Shown here: positions 16,554 through 25,100 of the stretch, piece by piece | How the letters are laid out: each line of letters starts with the position of its first letter | Position numbering within the stretch: position 1 is the first letter of the stretch | The notes under the pieces: generated by a model | Databases searched by the model: none | What the model was told of the DNA's origin: nothing | The model's input: the letters and a program-made list of their open reading frames with translations, nothing else | Source: Limnoglobus roseus | GTDB lineage: Bacteria > Planctomycetota > Planctomycetia > Gemmatales > Gemmataceae | Reading direction: 5' to 3' | DNA: 64,000 nucleotides | NCBI RefSeq assembly: GCF_008254045.1 | Contig: NZ_CP042425.1 | Coordinates: 2,046,001 to 2,110,000 of the forward strand | Program-made: the position numbers and the translations under genes

Positions 16554-16803
16554 GTCTTCCCGCCTTTTTTTGCATGGTGGCCCAGGGCGAGCGATGGCGG
16601 CTGCACCAGGCTCTATTATCAAACAACAGGGTATCTAACAAGTCACTCGGACGGGTTGACGTTCCCTGTACTTTCTGCGTAACGACTTACACCTTGTGCA
16701 ATAAGTAGCCGGTCGTCGCCTACTGATCCGGAGTTAACCAAGGCTATTGGCTCGACTGCTTCGGGAACGGTAGGTCCGATCGCTTCCACAGTGCCTGCAA
16801 CAG

Positions 16804-17319
16804 TCATGGGTTGAACTTCAACTCGATCAGCCGTTCGATGACCTCGTCGTCGAGGTGGCCGGTGTCGTCGGGCACGAAGTTGGCCAACTCGCCGTACTTC
16901 AGCCACGACCAGACGGCCTCCACCGGGTTGAGTTCCGGTGCCCACGGCGGCAGCATTTCCAGCCGGAGCCGCCGGTTGCGGGCGAGGAAGTCTCGGATGG
17001 CCGGCCCGCGGTGGTTGCTTCCCCGGTCCCACACGACCACCACGTTCCCCCGCAAGTGCTTGAGCACGTCCCGGAGAAACCCGACCACCTTGTCGGCGGT
17101 GAAGAACCCGTTCGGCTCGGTCGCGAAGTAGAAACCGAGCCGCCGATCAGTCGGCGACACGGCGACCGCCCCGATGGCCGACACCTTGTCCCGGTGGCCG
17201 CCGTCGGCGGCCAAGACGGGCGTCTTCCCGACCTTCGCCCACGACCGCTTCACGAGCGGGTTGAGGAACAGCCCGGTTTCGTCGATCAGGACGAGGTGGG
17301 CTTTGGCCGCCGCGGCTTT
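16804..17319 (-). CDS. IS630-family transposase, DDE domain (frame 2)
   Basis: Catalytic half of the transposase, reached by -1 frameshift from the upstream frame. It reads KAAAAKAHLVLIDETGLFLNP with the first D in LIDETG. VVVVWDRGSNHRG carries the second D and LPPWAPELNPVEAVW the final E, so DDE is complete. The listed 5' end is the approximate slip point; no independent start is expected. Confidence 0.85.
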   Translation of the reverse strand, partial: KAAAAKAHLVLIDETGLFLNPLVKRSWAKVGKTPVLAADGGHRDKVSAIGAVAVSPTDRRLGFYFATEPNGFFTADKVVGFLRDVLKHLRGNVVVVWDRGSNHRGPAIRDFLARNRRLRLEMLPPWAPELNPVEAVWSWLKYGELANFVPDDTGHLDDEVIERLIELKFNP

Positions 17320-17783
17320 TTTTCGATCCGCGGCCAGTCGCGCTTCTTCCACCCGTCGATGGTCGTCTGGTCCTTCTGCTTGGCCCGCCGGCGGGGCCTC
17401 TGCGGGCTGTACCCGCGGCCCCGCATCCACGCCCGCAGGTAGTCCGGGTGGAAGTCCACGCCGAGCTTACGGCGGATCAGCTCGGCCACCCGGCGGGACG
17501 TCCACAGGTCGGTCCGGAACCCGTGGGCGGTCGGCTTCTGGTCCAGCCACCGCAACACCTGCCGCTCTTGGGCGGGTGTCAAGAACCGTGGCCGGCCGGG
17601 AGTCGGTTTGGCCGCCAGTCCGGCGTTACCGTCGCGGCGGTGGCGGGCCATCCACTTGGCCACCGTGACCGGGTGGACGCCCAGGAAGGCGGCCACCTCC
17701 ACTTGCGTCCAACCCTCGCCGCACTTCGCGGCCGCCAGACGGCGGCGGGCTTCCAGCTCTTGGGCCGTTCCTTTGCTCCTCAT
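17286..17783 (-). CDS. IS630-family transposase, helix-turn-helix domain (frame 1)
   Basis: The N-terminal half (165 residues if no frameshift) holds a helix-turn-helix (EGWTQVEVAAFLGVHPVTVAKWM) and a second winged-helix part (LWTSRRVAELIRRKLGVDFHPDYLRAWM). Near its end the minus strand has CGA AAA AAA GCC (T7 at 17317-17323 on the plus strand). A -1 slip there moves ribosomes from RIEKKPRR into the DDE frame. The start is the ATG at 17783. Confidence 0.88.
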   Translation of the reverse strand: MRSKGTAQELEARRRLAAAKCGEGWTQVEVAAFLGVHPVTVAKWMARHRRDGNAGLAAKPTPGRPRFLTPAQERQVLRWLDQKPTAHGFRTDLWTSRRVAELIRRKLGVDFHPDYLRAWMRGRGYSPQRPRRRAKQKDQTTIDGWKKRDWPRIEKKPRRPKPTSS

Positions 17784-17848
17784 GCCGAAAGCGTACCGAC
17801 CGACGGCCTCACAGAATAGCGTTGCTTAACTCCGAATCAGTAGGGGGC

Positions 17849-18172
17849 ATGAGCAGGACGGCGTACCCGACCGACCTCACCGATCGCCAGTGGCGGCACA
17901 TCGAGCCGCATATCCCTCGCCCCAAGTCTGCGATCGACCAGCCCGGTACACCTGCCGGGAGGTCGTGAACGCCATCCTGTACTAGCCCTGCAACGGGCGC
18001 GCGTGGCTGGCTCTGCCGTACTACCGGATCGTGTTCCACTACTTCCGGGCGTGGCAGGCCGACGGCACCTGGGACCGCATCCACGACGCCCTCCGGACGA
18101 AGGGCCGCAAGTCACCGACAAGAAGCCGAAGCCGTCGGTCGACATCATGGACAGCCAGGCGGTCAGGGGTCA
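17849..18172 (+). pseudogene. IS5-family transposase remnant
   Basis: MSRTAYPTDLTDRQWRHIEP is the typical beginning of an IS5/DUF4096 transposase. Further pieces appear in shifted frames: REVVNAILY, then a stop and VFHYFRAWQADGTWDRIHDAL, then DIMDSQAV. At least two frameshifts and an in-frame stop separate them, and nothing of the catalytic core after the first aspartate region remains. The IS630 element begins 7 bases upstream of its ATG. Confidence 0.75.
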
Positions 18173-18253
18173 GCCGCCAGCCCGCCCCTGTTTTCCGAAC
18201 GACTGACGCTGCCTCTAGTAGATGGGGATGAACGCTGGTTGCCGGAGAGGGTG

Positions 18254-18282
18254 GGTGTGGTCACCATCAACAGGACCACACC
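18254..18282 (+). other. 9-bp perfect hairpin in the IS110 leader
   Basis: ggtgtggtc (18254-18262) and gaccacacc (18274-18282) form a perfect 9-bp stem with an 11-base loop, 14 bases before the transposase ATG. IS110-family elements encode a structured non-coding bridge RNA in the end preceding or following the transposase. This hairpin may be part of such an RNA or of a translational control element. Confidence 0.45.
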
Positions 18283-18296
18283 TTCGAGGACCAGCC

Positions 18297-19325
18297 ATGC
18301 CCGCGGCAACGACGACCGGCCCCGTTTTCGTGGGCCTGGACTACCACACCCTGTCCGTCCAGGTGTGCGCCCTGGACCGCGGCGGCCGCGTGTTGCTCAA
18401 CCAGAGTTGCGCGAACGACTGGCGGGCCATCCGCGACGCCGTCGCCCGGTTCGGCACCGACGTGCGGGCGGCCATCGAGGCGTGCAGCGGGTCGGCCGAT
18501 CTGGCCGAGGAACTGGTGACCAAAGCCGGGTGGCTGGTCGACCTGGCCCACCCCGGGTATGTGGCCCGCATGAAGGGCAACCCGGACAAGACGGACTACT
18601 CGGACGCCAAGATGCTCGCCGACCTGGAGCGGGTCGGGTACCTGCCCAAGGTGTGGCACGCCCCGGCCGAGGTCCGCGAACTGCGACGGCTCGTCCGGTA
18701 CCGCCAGCAGCTCGTCGGCGAGCGGCGGAACGTCAAGCTGCGGATCGGGGCCCTGCTCCGCGACAACCGGGTAGCCGCCCCCGAGGGCGTGAACCCGTGG
18801 ACGGTGGCGTGGCTGACGTGGCTGACCCGCGACGCCGCCCTGAGCGAGCAGACGCGGTGGGTGATGGACCGGCACCTGGGCCGCCTGAAGGCCCTGGCCG
18901 GCGACGTCAAGGCGGCCGAGCAACGCCTGGCCCAGGTCACCGCCGAGGATGCCCTGGTCGTGAATCTGCTGACGATGAAGGGGATCGGCCTGGTCACGGC
19001 GGCCACCATCCGGGCCGAGATCGGGCGGTTCGACCGGTTCCGGACGGGCAAGCAGGCGGCCCGGTTCTGCGGGCTGTCGCCGCGGAACGCGTCGAGCGGC
19101 CAGAAGCAGGCCGACGCCGGGCTGATCAAGGCCGGCAACCCGCAGCTGCGGGTCGTGCTCATCGAGGCCGCCCACCGGCTGGTGCGGTACGACGCCCGGT
19201 GGAAGAAACTGGCGGCCGACATGAAGGGCCGGGGCAAGCCGGGGAGCGTGGTGGCCGCGGCCGTCGCCAACCGGTGGGTGCGGTGGCTGTTCCATCAGGT
19301 GCAGCCGGTGAAGGCGGCGGCGTAA
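18297..19325 (+). CDS. IS110-family transposase (DEDD recombinase)
   Basis: A full-length 342-residue IS110-type transposase. The N-terminal DEDD (RuvC-like) domain has D15 in FVGLDYH, E61 in AAIEAC, and D100 and D103 in KTDYSDAKMLADL. The C-terminal transposase-20 domain begins at LLTMKGIGLVTAATIRAEIG and runs through FCGLSPRNASSGQ, which holds the conserved serine region. The ATG at 18297 is chosen with CGAGGA 6 bases upstream; the frame is open further back but without family sequence. I cannot fix the element's ends, since IS110 elements lack long inverted repeats. A 138-bp stretch of a close relative (matching 18396-18533) lies inside the chimera at 20396-20533. Confidence 0.93.
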   Translation: MPAATTTGPVFVGLDYHTLSVQVCALDRGGRVLLNQSCANDWRAIRDAVARFGTDVRAAIEACSGSADLAEELVTKAGWLVDLAHPGYVARMKGNPDKTDYSDAKMLADLERVGYLPKVWHAPAEVRELRRLVRYRQQLVGERRNVKLRIGALLRDNRVAAPEGVNPWTVAWLTWLTRDAALSEQTRWVMDRHLGRLKALAGDVKAAEQRLAQVTAEDALVVNLLTMKGIGLVTAATIRAEIGRFDRFRTGKQAARFCGLSPRNASSGQKQADAGLIKAGNPQLRVVLIEAAHRLVRYDARWKKLAADMKGRGKPGSVVAAAVANRWVRWLFHQVQPVKAAA

Positions 19326-19566
19326 CGAGCCAAGAGCTGGCGAGGAGAAGAGGAGAACCACTGCGAGCCCGCGGTGTGACGACGCGCTCGGTCTAGTCCT
19401 GGGTTGCCGACCCGTCGGCCACTCGACTGTAGTTGGGGCAGTCGTCACCCGCTCGGAACCGACCCACTTGGGCTACGGGTTCACCCCGGATGCTCGGATC
19501 GAAGACTGGGCTGCACGCGGTGGCTTGAACGAATCGACTCGCTTGCTGTTGACAATCGGCCGGCGT

Positions 19567-19929
19567 TCATCGAAGTTCTAGTGAATCCTGCAGCCGGGAC
19601 GGATAGAACGGTCGCAACCGTTCGAGATCAGCCGTTCCCATAGTCCTAAGGAAGGGGGTGATCCGCACGTCCGCCTTCGTGAGGATTGCCGTGGCGGCGT
19701 TCCATCGCCGAGCGGTTGCGACGTGCCAGTACACCGTCACCACATCCGGAAAGCCTGACTCGATTTCCAGCTCTAAAACAGCGTCTTTTCCTGCCCTCGC
19801 GGCCTCGGGTAGCTGTGCTGCGACGTACTCCAAGGCGAGTTCGTATTCAGGACCAGACGCCGCAGCCTGGAGATTGAGTTGCCCAGACAAGCATGTAGGG
19901 TACTCCTCCACCGTTTTCGCGGTGATCAT
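19567..19929 (-). CDS. Hypothetical protein, 120 aa
   Basis: The ORF begins at ATG 19929 (MITAKTVEEYPTCLSGQLNL). It has a natural composition: a helical segment (YELALEYVAAQLPEAARAGKD), then alternating beta-like stretches (AVLELEIESGFPDVVTVYWHV). No family is recognised and no signal or membrane segment is present. It sits alone between the IS110 element and transposase debris, so it is probably cargo of the region. The stretch 19326-19566 before it shows only a short unassigned open frame (THLGYGFTPDARIEDWA...). Confidence 0.55.
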   Translation of the reverse strand: MITAKTVEEYPTCLSGQLNLQAAASGPEYELALEYVAAQLPEAARAGKDAVLELEIESGFPDVVTVYWHVATARRWNAATAILTKADVRITPFLRTMGTADLERLRPFYPSRLQDSLELR

Positions 19930-20029
19930 ACTATGCCACCCCGAAAGCGATGAAAGTGGATCGCCCCATCCGCGCGACTAGAGCGGTCATTTGAGTTTAC
20001 CAAACGAGCCCTCACAGACAACGACAGGG

Positions 20030-20715
20030 CTACCGCACTACGATTGCCGGGATTCCTTGAAGCACCTGTAACAAATACTCATCGTCCCAGCCGGCCTTGA
20101 GACGCTTGGTCACGCCACTCTGCTTCCCGGGAGCCCGCCGCGTGAGCGAGACGGCCACCTTGCGGATCATCGCCAAGTTCGCCCCGGCGTGACCGGCCCG
20201 CGTTCGATTATCGTCCTCCCCGTATACCACGTCGAGGATCCAGTGCATCGACTCTATCCCCCAGTGCCCGCGGATCAGGCCGGCCATCTCGGCCGCCGTC
20301 CCCCGGCGGCTGGTGATGTCGTAGTGGGTCGTGCTCGTCCCGCGGTCGCCGGCCGACCGCTCCCGGTTTACTTGCACGACCGCGGCCACGTCCGGCCACC
20401 CGGCCTTCGTGACCAGCTCCTCGGCCAGGTCGGCCGACCCGATGCACGCCTCGATGGCCGCCCGCACGTCGGTGCCGAACCGGGCGACGGCGTCGCGGAT
20501 GGCCCGCCAGTCGTTCGCACAACTCTGGTTGAGCGTCACGTGCCGGTGCCAGCCCACCCAGGACCGCACCTCGTACTCGTCCAGCCCGGATTCACCCTTG
20601 CCCAGTTCCAGGCATTCCTCCACCCGCCACCGCGTCCCCGCCACCCGGATCAACGTCGCGCGGGCCATGGCCGCCGGGCCGCGGGCGAAGAAGTATGCCC
20701 GCTCGTCCGGCCGTC
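20030..20715 (-). pseudogene. In-frame chimera of IS701, IS110 and ISAs1 transposase fragments
   Basis: One open minus-strand frame is built from three families. 20715-20534 is an IS701-type C-terminus (YFFARGPAAMARATLIRVAG, TRWRVEECLELGKGESGLDEYEVRSW). 20533-20396 is a 138-bp piece of an IS110 transposase (LNQSCANDWRAIRDAVARFG...TKAGW), nearly identical to 18396-18533. 20395-20030 is an ISAs1-type C-terminus (TTHYDITSRRGTAAEMAG, LIRGHWGIESMHWILDVVYG). No catalytic set is complete, so transposase activity is not expected. Retention of one open frame across two junctions is unusual. Confidence 0.8.
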
Positions 20716-20721
20716 CGTCAG

Positions 20722-21075
20722 GCCGCCGCCCTTGCCGAAACGCACTGCCTTGGTGCCGGGGAGGAAGGCGGCGGCGAACTGCCGCGGCCCCTTCTTCGGG
20801 TACAGGCCGCACGTGAGCGGCCGGCCGTGCCCGTAGGGCTTGTCCACGTCGGCCGGGTCGAAGGCCACGTCGCTATCCACCCACATGAGTTCGTCGAACC
20901 CGTCGGCCAGCGCGTCGGTGGCCATCTGGCAGCGGGCGGCGTCGATGGCCGAGTACCCGCGGACGCGGCGGACCGGGTGCCCGCGGCGTTCGAGTTCCCG
21001 CAGGCCGTCCTCGCAGCCGGGGTCGATGGAGCCACCGACGTGGACGAGAACGACGCAGCGGGTGGGAACGGTCAT
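20722..21075 (-). pseudogene. Truncated glycosyltransferase-like gene
   Basis: Starts at ATG 21075: MTVPTRCVVLVHVGGSIDPG. It has a nucleotide-sugar-like first half with IDAARCQMATDALADGFDELMWVDSDVAF (read in parts), where DSD resembles the DxD metal-binding motif of GT-A enzymes. The homologous protein ends abruptly after KAVRFGKGGGL at about 20722, where the IS701 fragment begins. The remaining codons to a stop at 20650 are transposon-derived. A functional enzyme is unlikely. Confidence 0.5.
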
Positions 21076-21136
21076 GGTGCTCTTCTGGGGTGGCGGACAG
21101 GGTTTAGGGGTACAGGGAGATTGCAAATACGTGTGC

Positions 21137-21430
21137 ATGAGTGTTTGCACGATCGTGGCGAACGCCAGCGACCACACTCAGATCTACACCCCAAATACTT
21201 TCGATGCCGCGTCGATAGGCCGAAACGCCCGCCAGCGAGACGACGGCAAATCGAAGGACCGAGGAGTCAGCCCACTTCCAAACGGCACGTTCCAAGCCCG
21301 CATCGGCTACAAGGGAAATGTCTATCACCTCGGGGTTTTCCCGATCTCAGAGTGCGCCGCGGGATCTTTCAACGAGGTAGCAAGTCTGCGATTCGGAGAG
21401 TTCGCCCGGCTGAATGTGCTGCCCGAGTGA
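21137..21430 (+). CDS. Small AP2-like DNA-binding domain protein
   Basis: A 97-residue ORF whose C-terminal 55 residues resemble an AP2/ERF-type DNA-binding domain: GVSPLPNGTFQARIGYKG, VYHLGVFPISECAAGSFNEV, RFGEFARLNVLPE. In bacteria this domain usually follows an HNH nuclease in homing endonucleases; no HNH part is visible here. It is probably the detached tail of such a gene, or a small free-standing DNA-binding protein. The start at 21137 is the first in-frame ATG close to the domain. Confidence 0.5.
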   Translation: MSVCTIVANASDHTQIYTPNTFDAASIGRNARQRDDGKSKDRGVSPLPNGTFQARIGYKGNVYHLGVFPISECAAGSFNEVASLRFGEFARLNVLPE

Positions 21431-21508
21431 ACCAAACCCCGGCGTTTTTGGGACGGGTTTAGTACAGGATTTGGTACAGAGGCCGTTCATCATACGGCGG
21501 TAGAAACG

Positions 21509-21536
21509 AAAAAGGCCAGGTTTTCCAGGCCTTTTT
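21509..21536. terminator. Bidirectional intrinsic terminator
   Basis: aaaaaggcc (21509-21517) and ggccttttt (21528-21536) pair around a small loop, with T tracts on both strands. On the minus strand it follows the tRNA 3' half by 4 bases, the usual place of a tRNA terminator; on the plus strand it could end the AP2-like gene. Confidence 0.75.
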
Positions 21537-21540
21537 CTAA

Positions 21541-21586
21541 TACACCCAGCAGGAGTCGAACCTGCAACCCTCGGTTCCGTAGATCG
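21541..21586 (-). other. 3' half of a tRNA gene (integration-site footprint)
   Basis: Read on the minus strand, this stretch carries an anticodon loop CTACGGA (anticodon would be ACG, Arg), a variable loop, a perfect T arm GCAGG-TTCGACT-CCTGC and a 3' acceptor strand TGGGTGTA. No D arm and no matching 5' acceptor strand lie upstream, so the gene is only a 3' half. Such halves are left when an element integrates at a tRNA 3' end. Confidence 0.65.
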
Positions 21587-22169
21587 AAGTTCATTTGCGA
21601 AATACCGGTAGCTTCGAACTCGGCGAACAAAACCGCCCCTCTCGTGCGTGAGTTCTCGTTTTGCCGACGTGTTGGACTCGCTGGGCATGGCTGCGAGCGA
21701 ATTACTAACCACATGGTCCACGCCAACACCCAGTAAGGCAAACGCCGATTCTATACGTGCAAACCAATTTCTAATTTCAAGCAAGGCATTCCCACACGGT
21801 CCCCTTCCGAACCCAATGCGAGAATAGTGCGAGCTTCCCAGGTGCAGCAGACTGATCGGCTGGTACTTTTGTTGCAGTTTTTTCCAATTAAGCGACAAGA
21901 GATCAATCTGTCAGTTGGACTTGGCAAACATGAAAATAATTTCCCGACTGGAATCGTCGGCCAAGAGCTGATCCCAAATCGCCGGAATTCAATAACTCGC
22001 AATTTCACTCGTAAAAACCATCTTGTGACAGTCTTACAAATGAAAAATTATGAATAAATTCAAATGAAATTTTGACCAATATGGTGCAACGGACCTTGTC
22101 ACATCGACTTTAACGATTAACCTGCTGGAGATAATTTTAACGATACTCTCAAATGAACGAGTCACCGCC
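21587..22169. other. AT-rich spacer before the giant toxin gene
   Basis: About 580 bp with no gene I can support. The second half (about 21750-22160) is distinctly AT-rich compared with the flanks. A short direct repeat of acacccag links 21542 with about 21725. It probably contains the promoter of the giant gene, but I cannot assign -35/-10 boxes. Confidence 0.5.
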
Positions 22170-25100
22170 ATGGCCCGTGGTTTCCGTCGTTTCGTCCGGA
22201 CCGTGGTCTCCCGGTTTACCGCCCCCAAGAGTGTTAGCCGAGCCGCCCTTCGCCGGCCGCTCAACTTCAACCCGCTCGAAGATCGCGTCGTTCTTACCCT
22301 AACGTCCGCCCCGGACAAGCTCCTCCCGCCCGGCGTAACGCCCCTTGCCTTAGCCCTCGCCACCCTCGACACCGACGTCCGCCCCGACTTGGCCGTCCTG
22401 GGCACCGACGGGCACCTGACCGTCGCGTTGAACCGGGGGGATGACGCCTGGCACAAGGTCACGACCACCGACCTCGGCATTCCCGCCCCGGTCGGGATGG
22501 CCCTCGGCGTGACCGACCGCGACCCGTTCACCGACCTCGTCGTGCAGACGCCGAACGGGATCGTGACGGCCAGCGGTGACGGGCAGGGGCGGTTCCGGTC
22601 CTTCCAAACGCTCACCCTTGGGACGGCCGGGACACTGGCCGGACCGGCCGGCGTGCGGGTCGACCCGGTCATCTCCCCCCTCGGCGGGGACCCGTTCGCC
22701 GACATCATCGTCGTGGCCCCGGGGACGAACGAAGTCCTCGTGGTGCGGTCGACGGCGACCGGATTCGAACCGGCGGTCCGATACGCCACGGGGGGCCTCG
22801 TCCCGGTCGCCGTCGCGGCCGGCCAGTTGATCGGGGACGACACGCCGGACCTGGCCGTCGGGCACCGGGACGGGACGGTAACGTTCCTGGAGGGCCGGGC
22901 GGACGGGACGTTCGTGCTCCGGTCGGACCTGACCCAGACCGGGTTGGGCGCGGTCACCGGGCTCACGGCCGCGGACGTGACGGGGGACGGGGAACTCGAC
23001 CTGATCGTCGCGGCGGCCGACCGGGTGACCGTCCTCCGCAACGACCCCGACGCCGTCCGCGGCGAGGTACTGGTCAACGGCGACTTCGCCCGCGGCCTGA
23101 CCGGGTGGGCGGTGACGAGCGGGGGCGTGTCGGCCGGGGGCGGGTTCGCCCAGTTCCGCGAGGCGGACGCGCTGCTCTCGTCGCTCCGGCAATCGTTCAC
23201 GGTCCCGGACGCGCCCGACAAGCTGCGGTTCGACGTGACGGCGGCGGCCCTCGAGGCGTTGGACGGCGCGCTCCCGGACGCGTTCGAAGTCTCCCTCCTG
23301 GACGCGACCGGCCGCCCCCTCGTCGGGCCGTTCCGGGCGGACGCCACGGCCTTCTTCAACCTGAACCCGAACGCCCCGGCGAACCGCGCCGCGGGCGTCG
23401 ACTACGACGGCCGGCGGGTGACGGTGAACATCAGCGGGCTGACGCCCGGTACCCCGGCGACGCTGGTCTTCGACCTCGTCGGGAACAAGCCGGGGGTCAC
23501 GTCGGTGGCCGCGGTCGACAACGTGAGCGTGACTTCGGCCCGGCAGCGAGTGGACACGTTCACGGCCGTCCCGCTCGACGGCCCGTTCACGGCCGTGTCG
23601 GGGGCCGCGGTCGGGGACGTCGACGGGGACGGCAAGGCGGACGTCGTCGTCGGGGACGGGACGCAACTCGTCGTGTTCAACGGCGGGGGCGCGGGGGCGT
23701 TCACGCGGTCGGCCCTGACCGTCCCGGGGGCGGTCGCGGGGGTGGCGGCCGCGCCGCTCACGGCCGGGGACGCGGTCGCCGACGTGGCCGTCGCCGTCCG
23801 GGGGCCGAACGGGGTGTACTCGCCGCTCACGGCCGTCGCCGGGCCGGCCCTGGACCAGACCCCGCGGCTGGCCCCGCTGGCCCCGCTGGCGGGGGCGGAG
23901 GGGACTGCCCTGACGCTCACCGGCACGTTCACCGACCCGGACGACAGCGGCCCGTACACCGGCACGGTCGAGTGGGGCGACGGGAGCACGTCGTTCGCGA
24001 CCGTCACCTACGCCGACGGCCACGGCACGGTGTCGGCGGCCCACACGTACGCGGACAACGCGACGTACGCGGTCCGCCTGACCCTCCAGGGGGTCGCCAC
24101 CGGCCCGTGGGACGTCCAGGAGACGCGGGCGGTGGTCACCAACGTGGCCCCCACGGTCACGGTCGCCGACGTGACGCTGACCGCCGGCGACGAGGGGGAG
24201 GTGACGGTCGGCACGTTCCGGGACGCGGGGTTCACGTTGCCCGACTTCCGCACCCGGGAGACGTTCCTGGCCACCCTCGACTGGGGCGACGGCACGGCCA
24301 AGCCGTTCGGCCGGGAGAGCGTGACCGACGGGTCGGCCGGCGTGGCGACGGCCGGCACCGTGTTCGGCTCGCATCGGTACGCCCAGCCGGGCCTCTACAC
24401 GGCGACCCTCACGGTCACCGACGACGACGGCGGCACCCAGACGAAGACGTTCCGCGTGACGGCGATCCCGAAATCCGCCGAGGGCGTGTGGTGGGTGCCG
24501 GGGGCGGCCGGGGCGACGGTCCGGGTGACGTTCGACTACCTGCCGTCGAGCACCGAGTACCACAACGAGCTCGGGTACTACCTCGCGGACGACGCCGCCG
24601 GGCGGGTGGGCGGCCTGGCGCCCGGCGACGCCGGGTACGCGGCCGCGGCCCTGGCCCGCGCCGCGACGACCCCGATCTTCACCCAGGCCGACGCCCCGGG
24701 CGCGTCCAAGGCGATCGACTTCGCGGCCGGCGCGTACGTCGGGTTCGTCCTGGTGAAGGACGGGACGCTCGCGAACCTGCTCGCCAACAACCCGACCGCC
24801 GGCCTGGACGGCAACCCGCTCGCGTGGTTCAGCCCGGCGGCGGCGAACGCGGACGGGGGGTACCGGCACTTCCAACGGACCGACCTGGCCGACGGGTGGG
24901 TCCGGTACGACGCCGAAGACTTGATGAACGGGGGCGACGAGGACTTCAACGACCTCGTGTTCCAGGCGTCGCCCACGAAGGCCGTCCAGTTAACCGCCAC
25001 GATCCGCGACTTCAAGGACTGGTACCACCAGGTCGCCCCGGACACCACGACCTCCGTCCGCGACCCCGGCGGGTACGTCGACTTCGGCAACCTGGACCGG

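Larger units (their letters stand above)
16723..17840 (-). mobile_element. IS630-family insertion sequence
   Basis: Ends are defined by matching inverted repeats. The left end is ctgatccggagttaac and the right end is the complement of ttaactccgaatcag; similarity extends about 30 bp inward through a gctatt block. Each end is flanked by TA (16721-16722 and 17841-17842), the target duplication of IS630 elements. Length 1118 bp. It carries two overlapping transposase frames joined at an A7 tract and appears intact. It inserted directly upstream of the IS5 remnant. Confidence 0.85.

Noticed and set aside
2198..21586. A single integrative element running from the integrase to the tRNA half
   Set aside because: The tRNA half points the wrong way for an insert on its left, and I found no matching direct repeat near the integrase gene.
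21541..21760. tmRNA (ssrA) on the minus strand
   Set aside because: The T arm and acceptor fit, but I found no tag-peptide frame ending in a typical LAA-stop and no complementary 5' end.
22350..24875. Long minus-strand and alternative-frame ORFs under the giant gene (for example 841 and 1469 codons)
   Set aside because: They are R/P/V-rich shadows of high-GC coding sequence on the opposite strand, without domains or signals.
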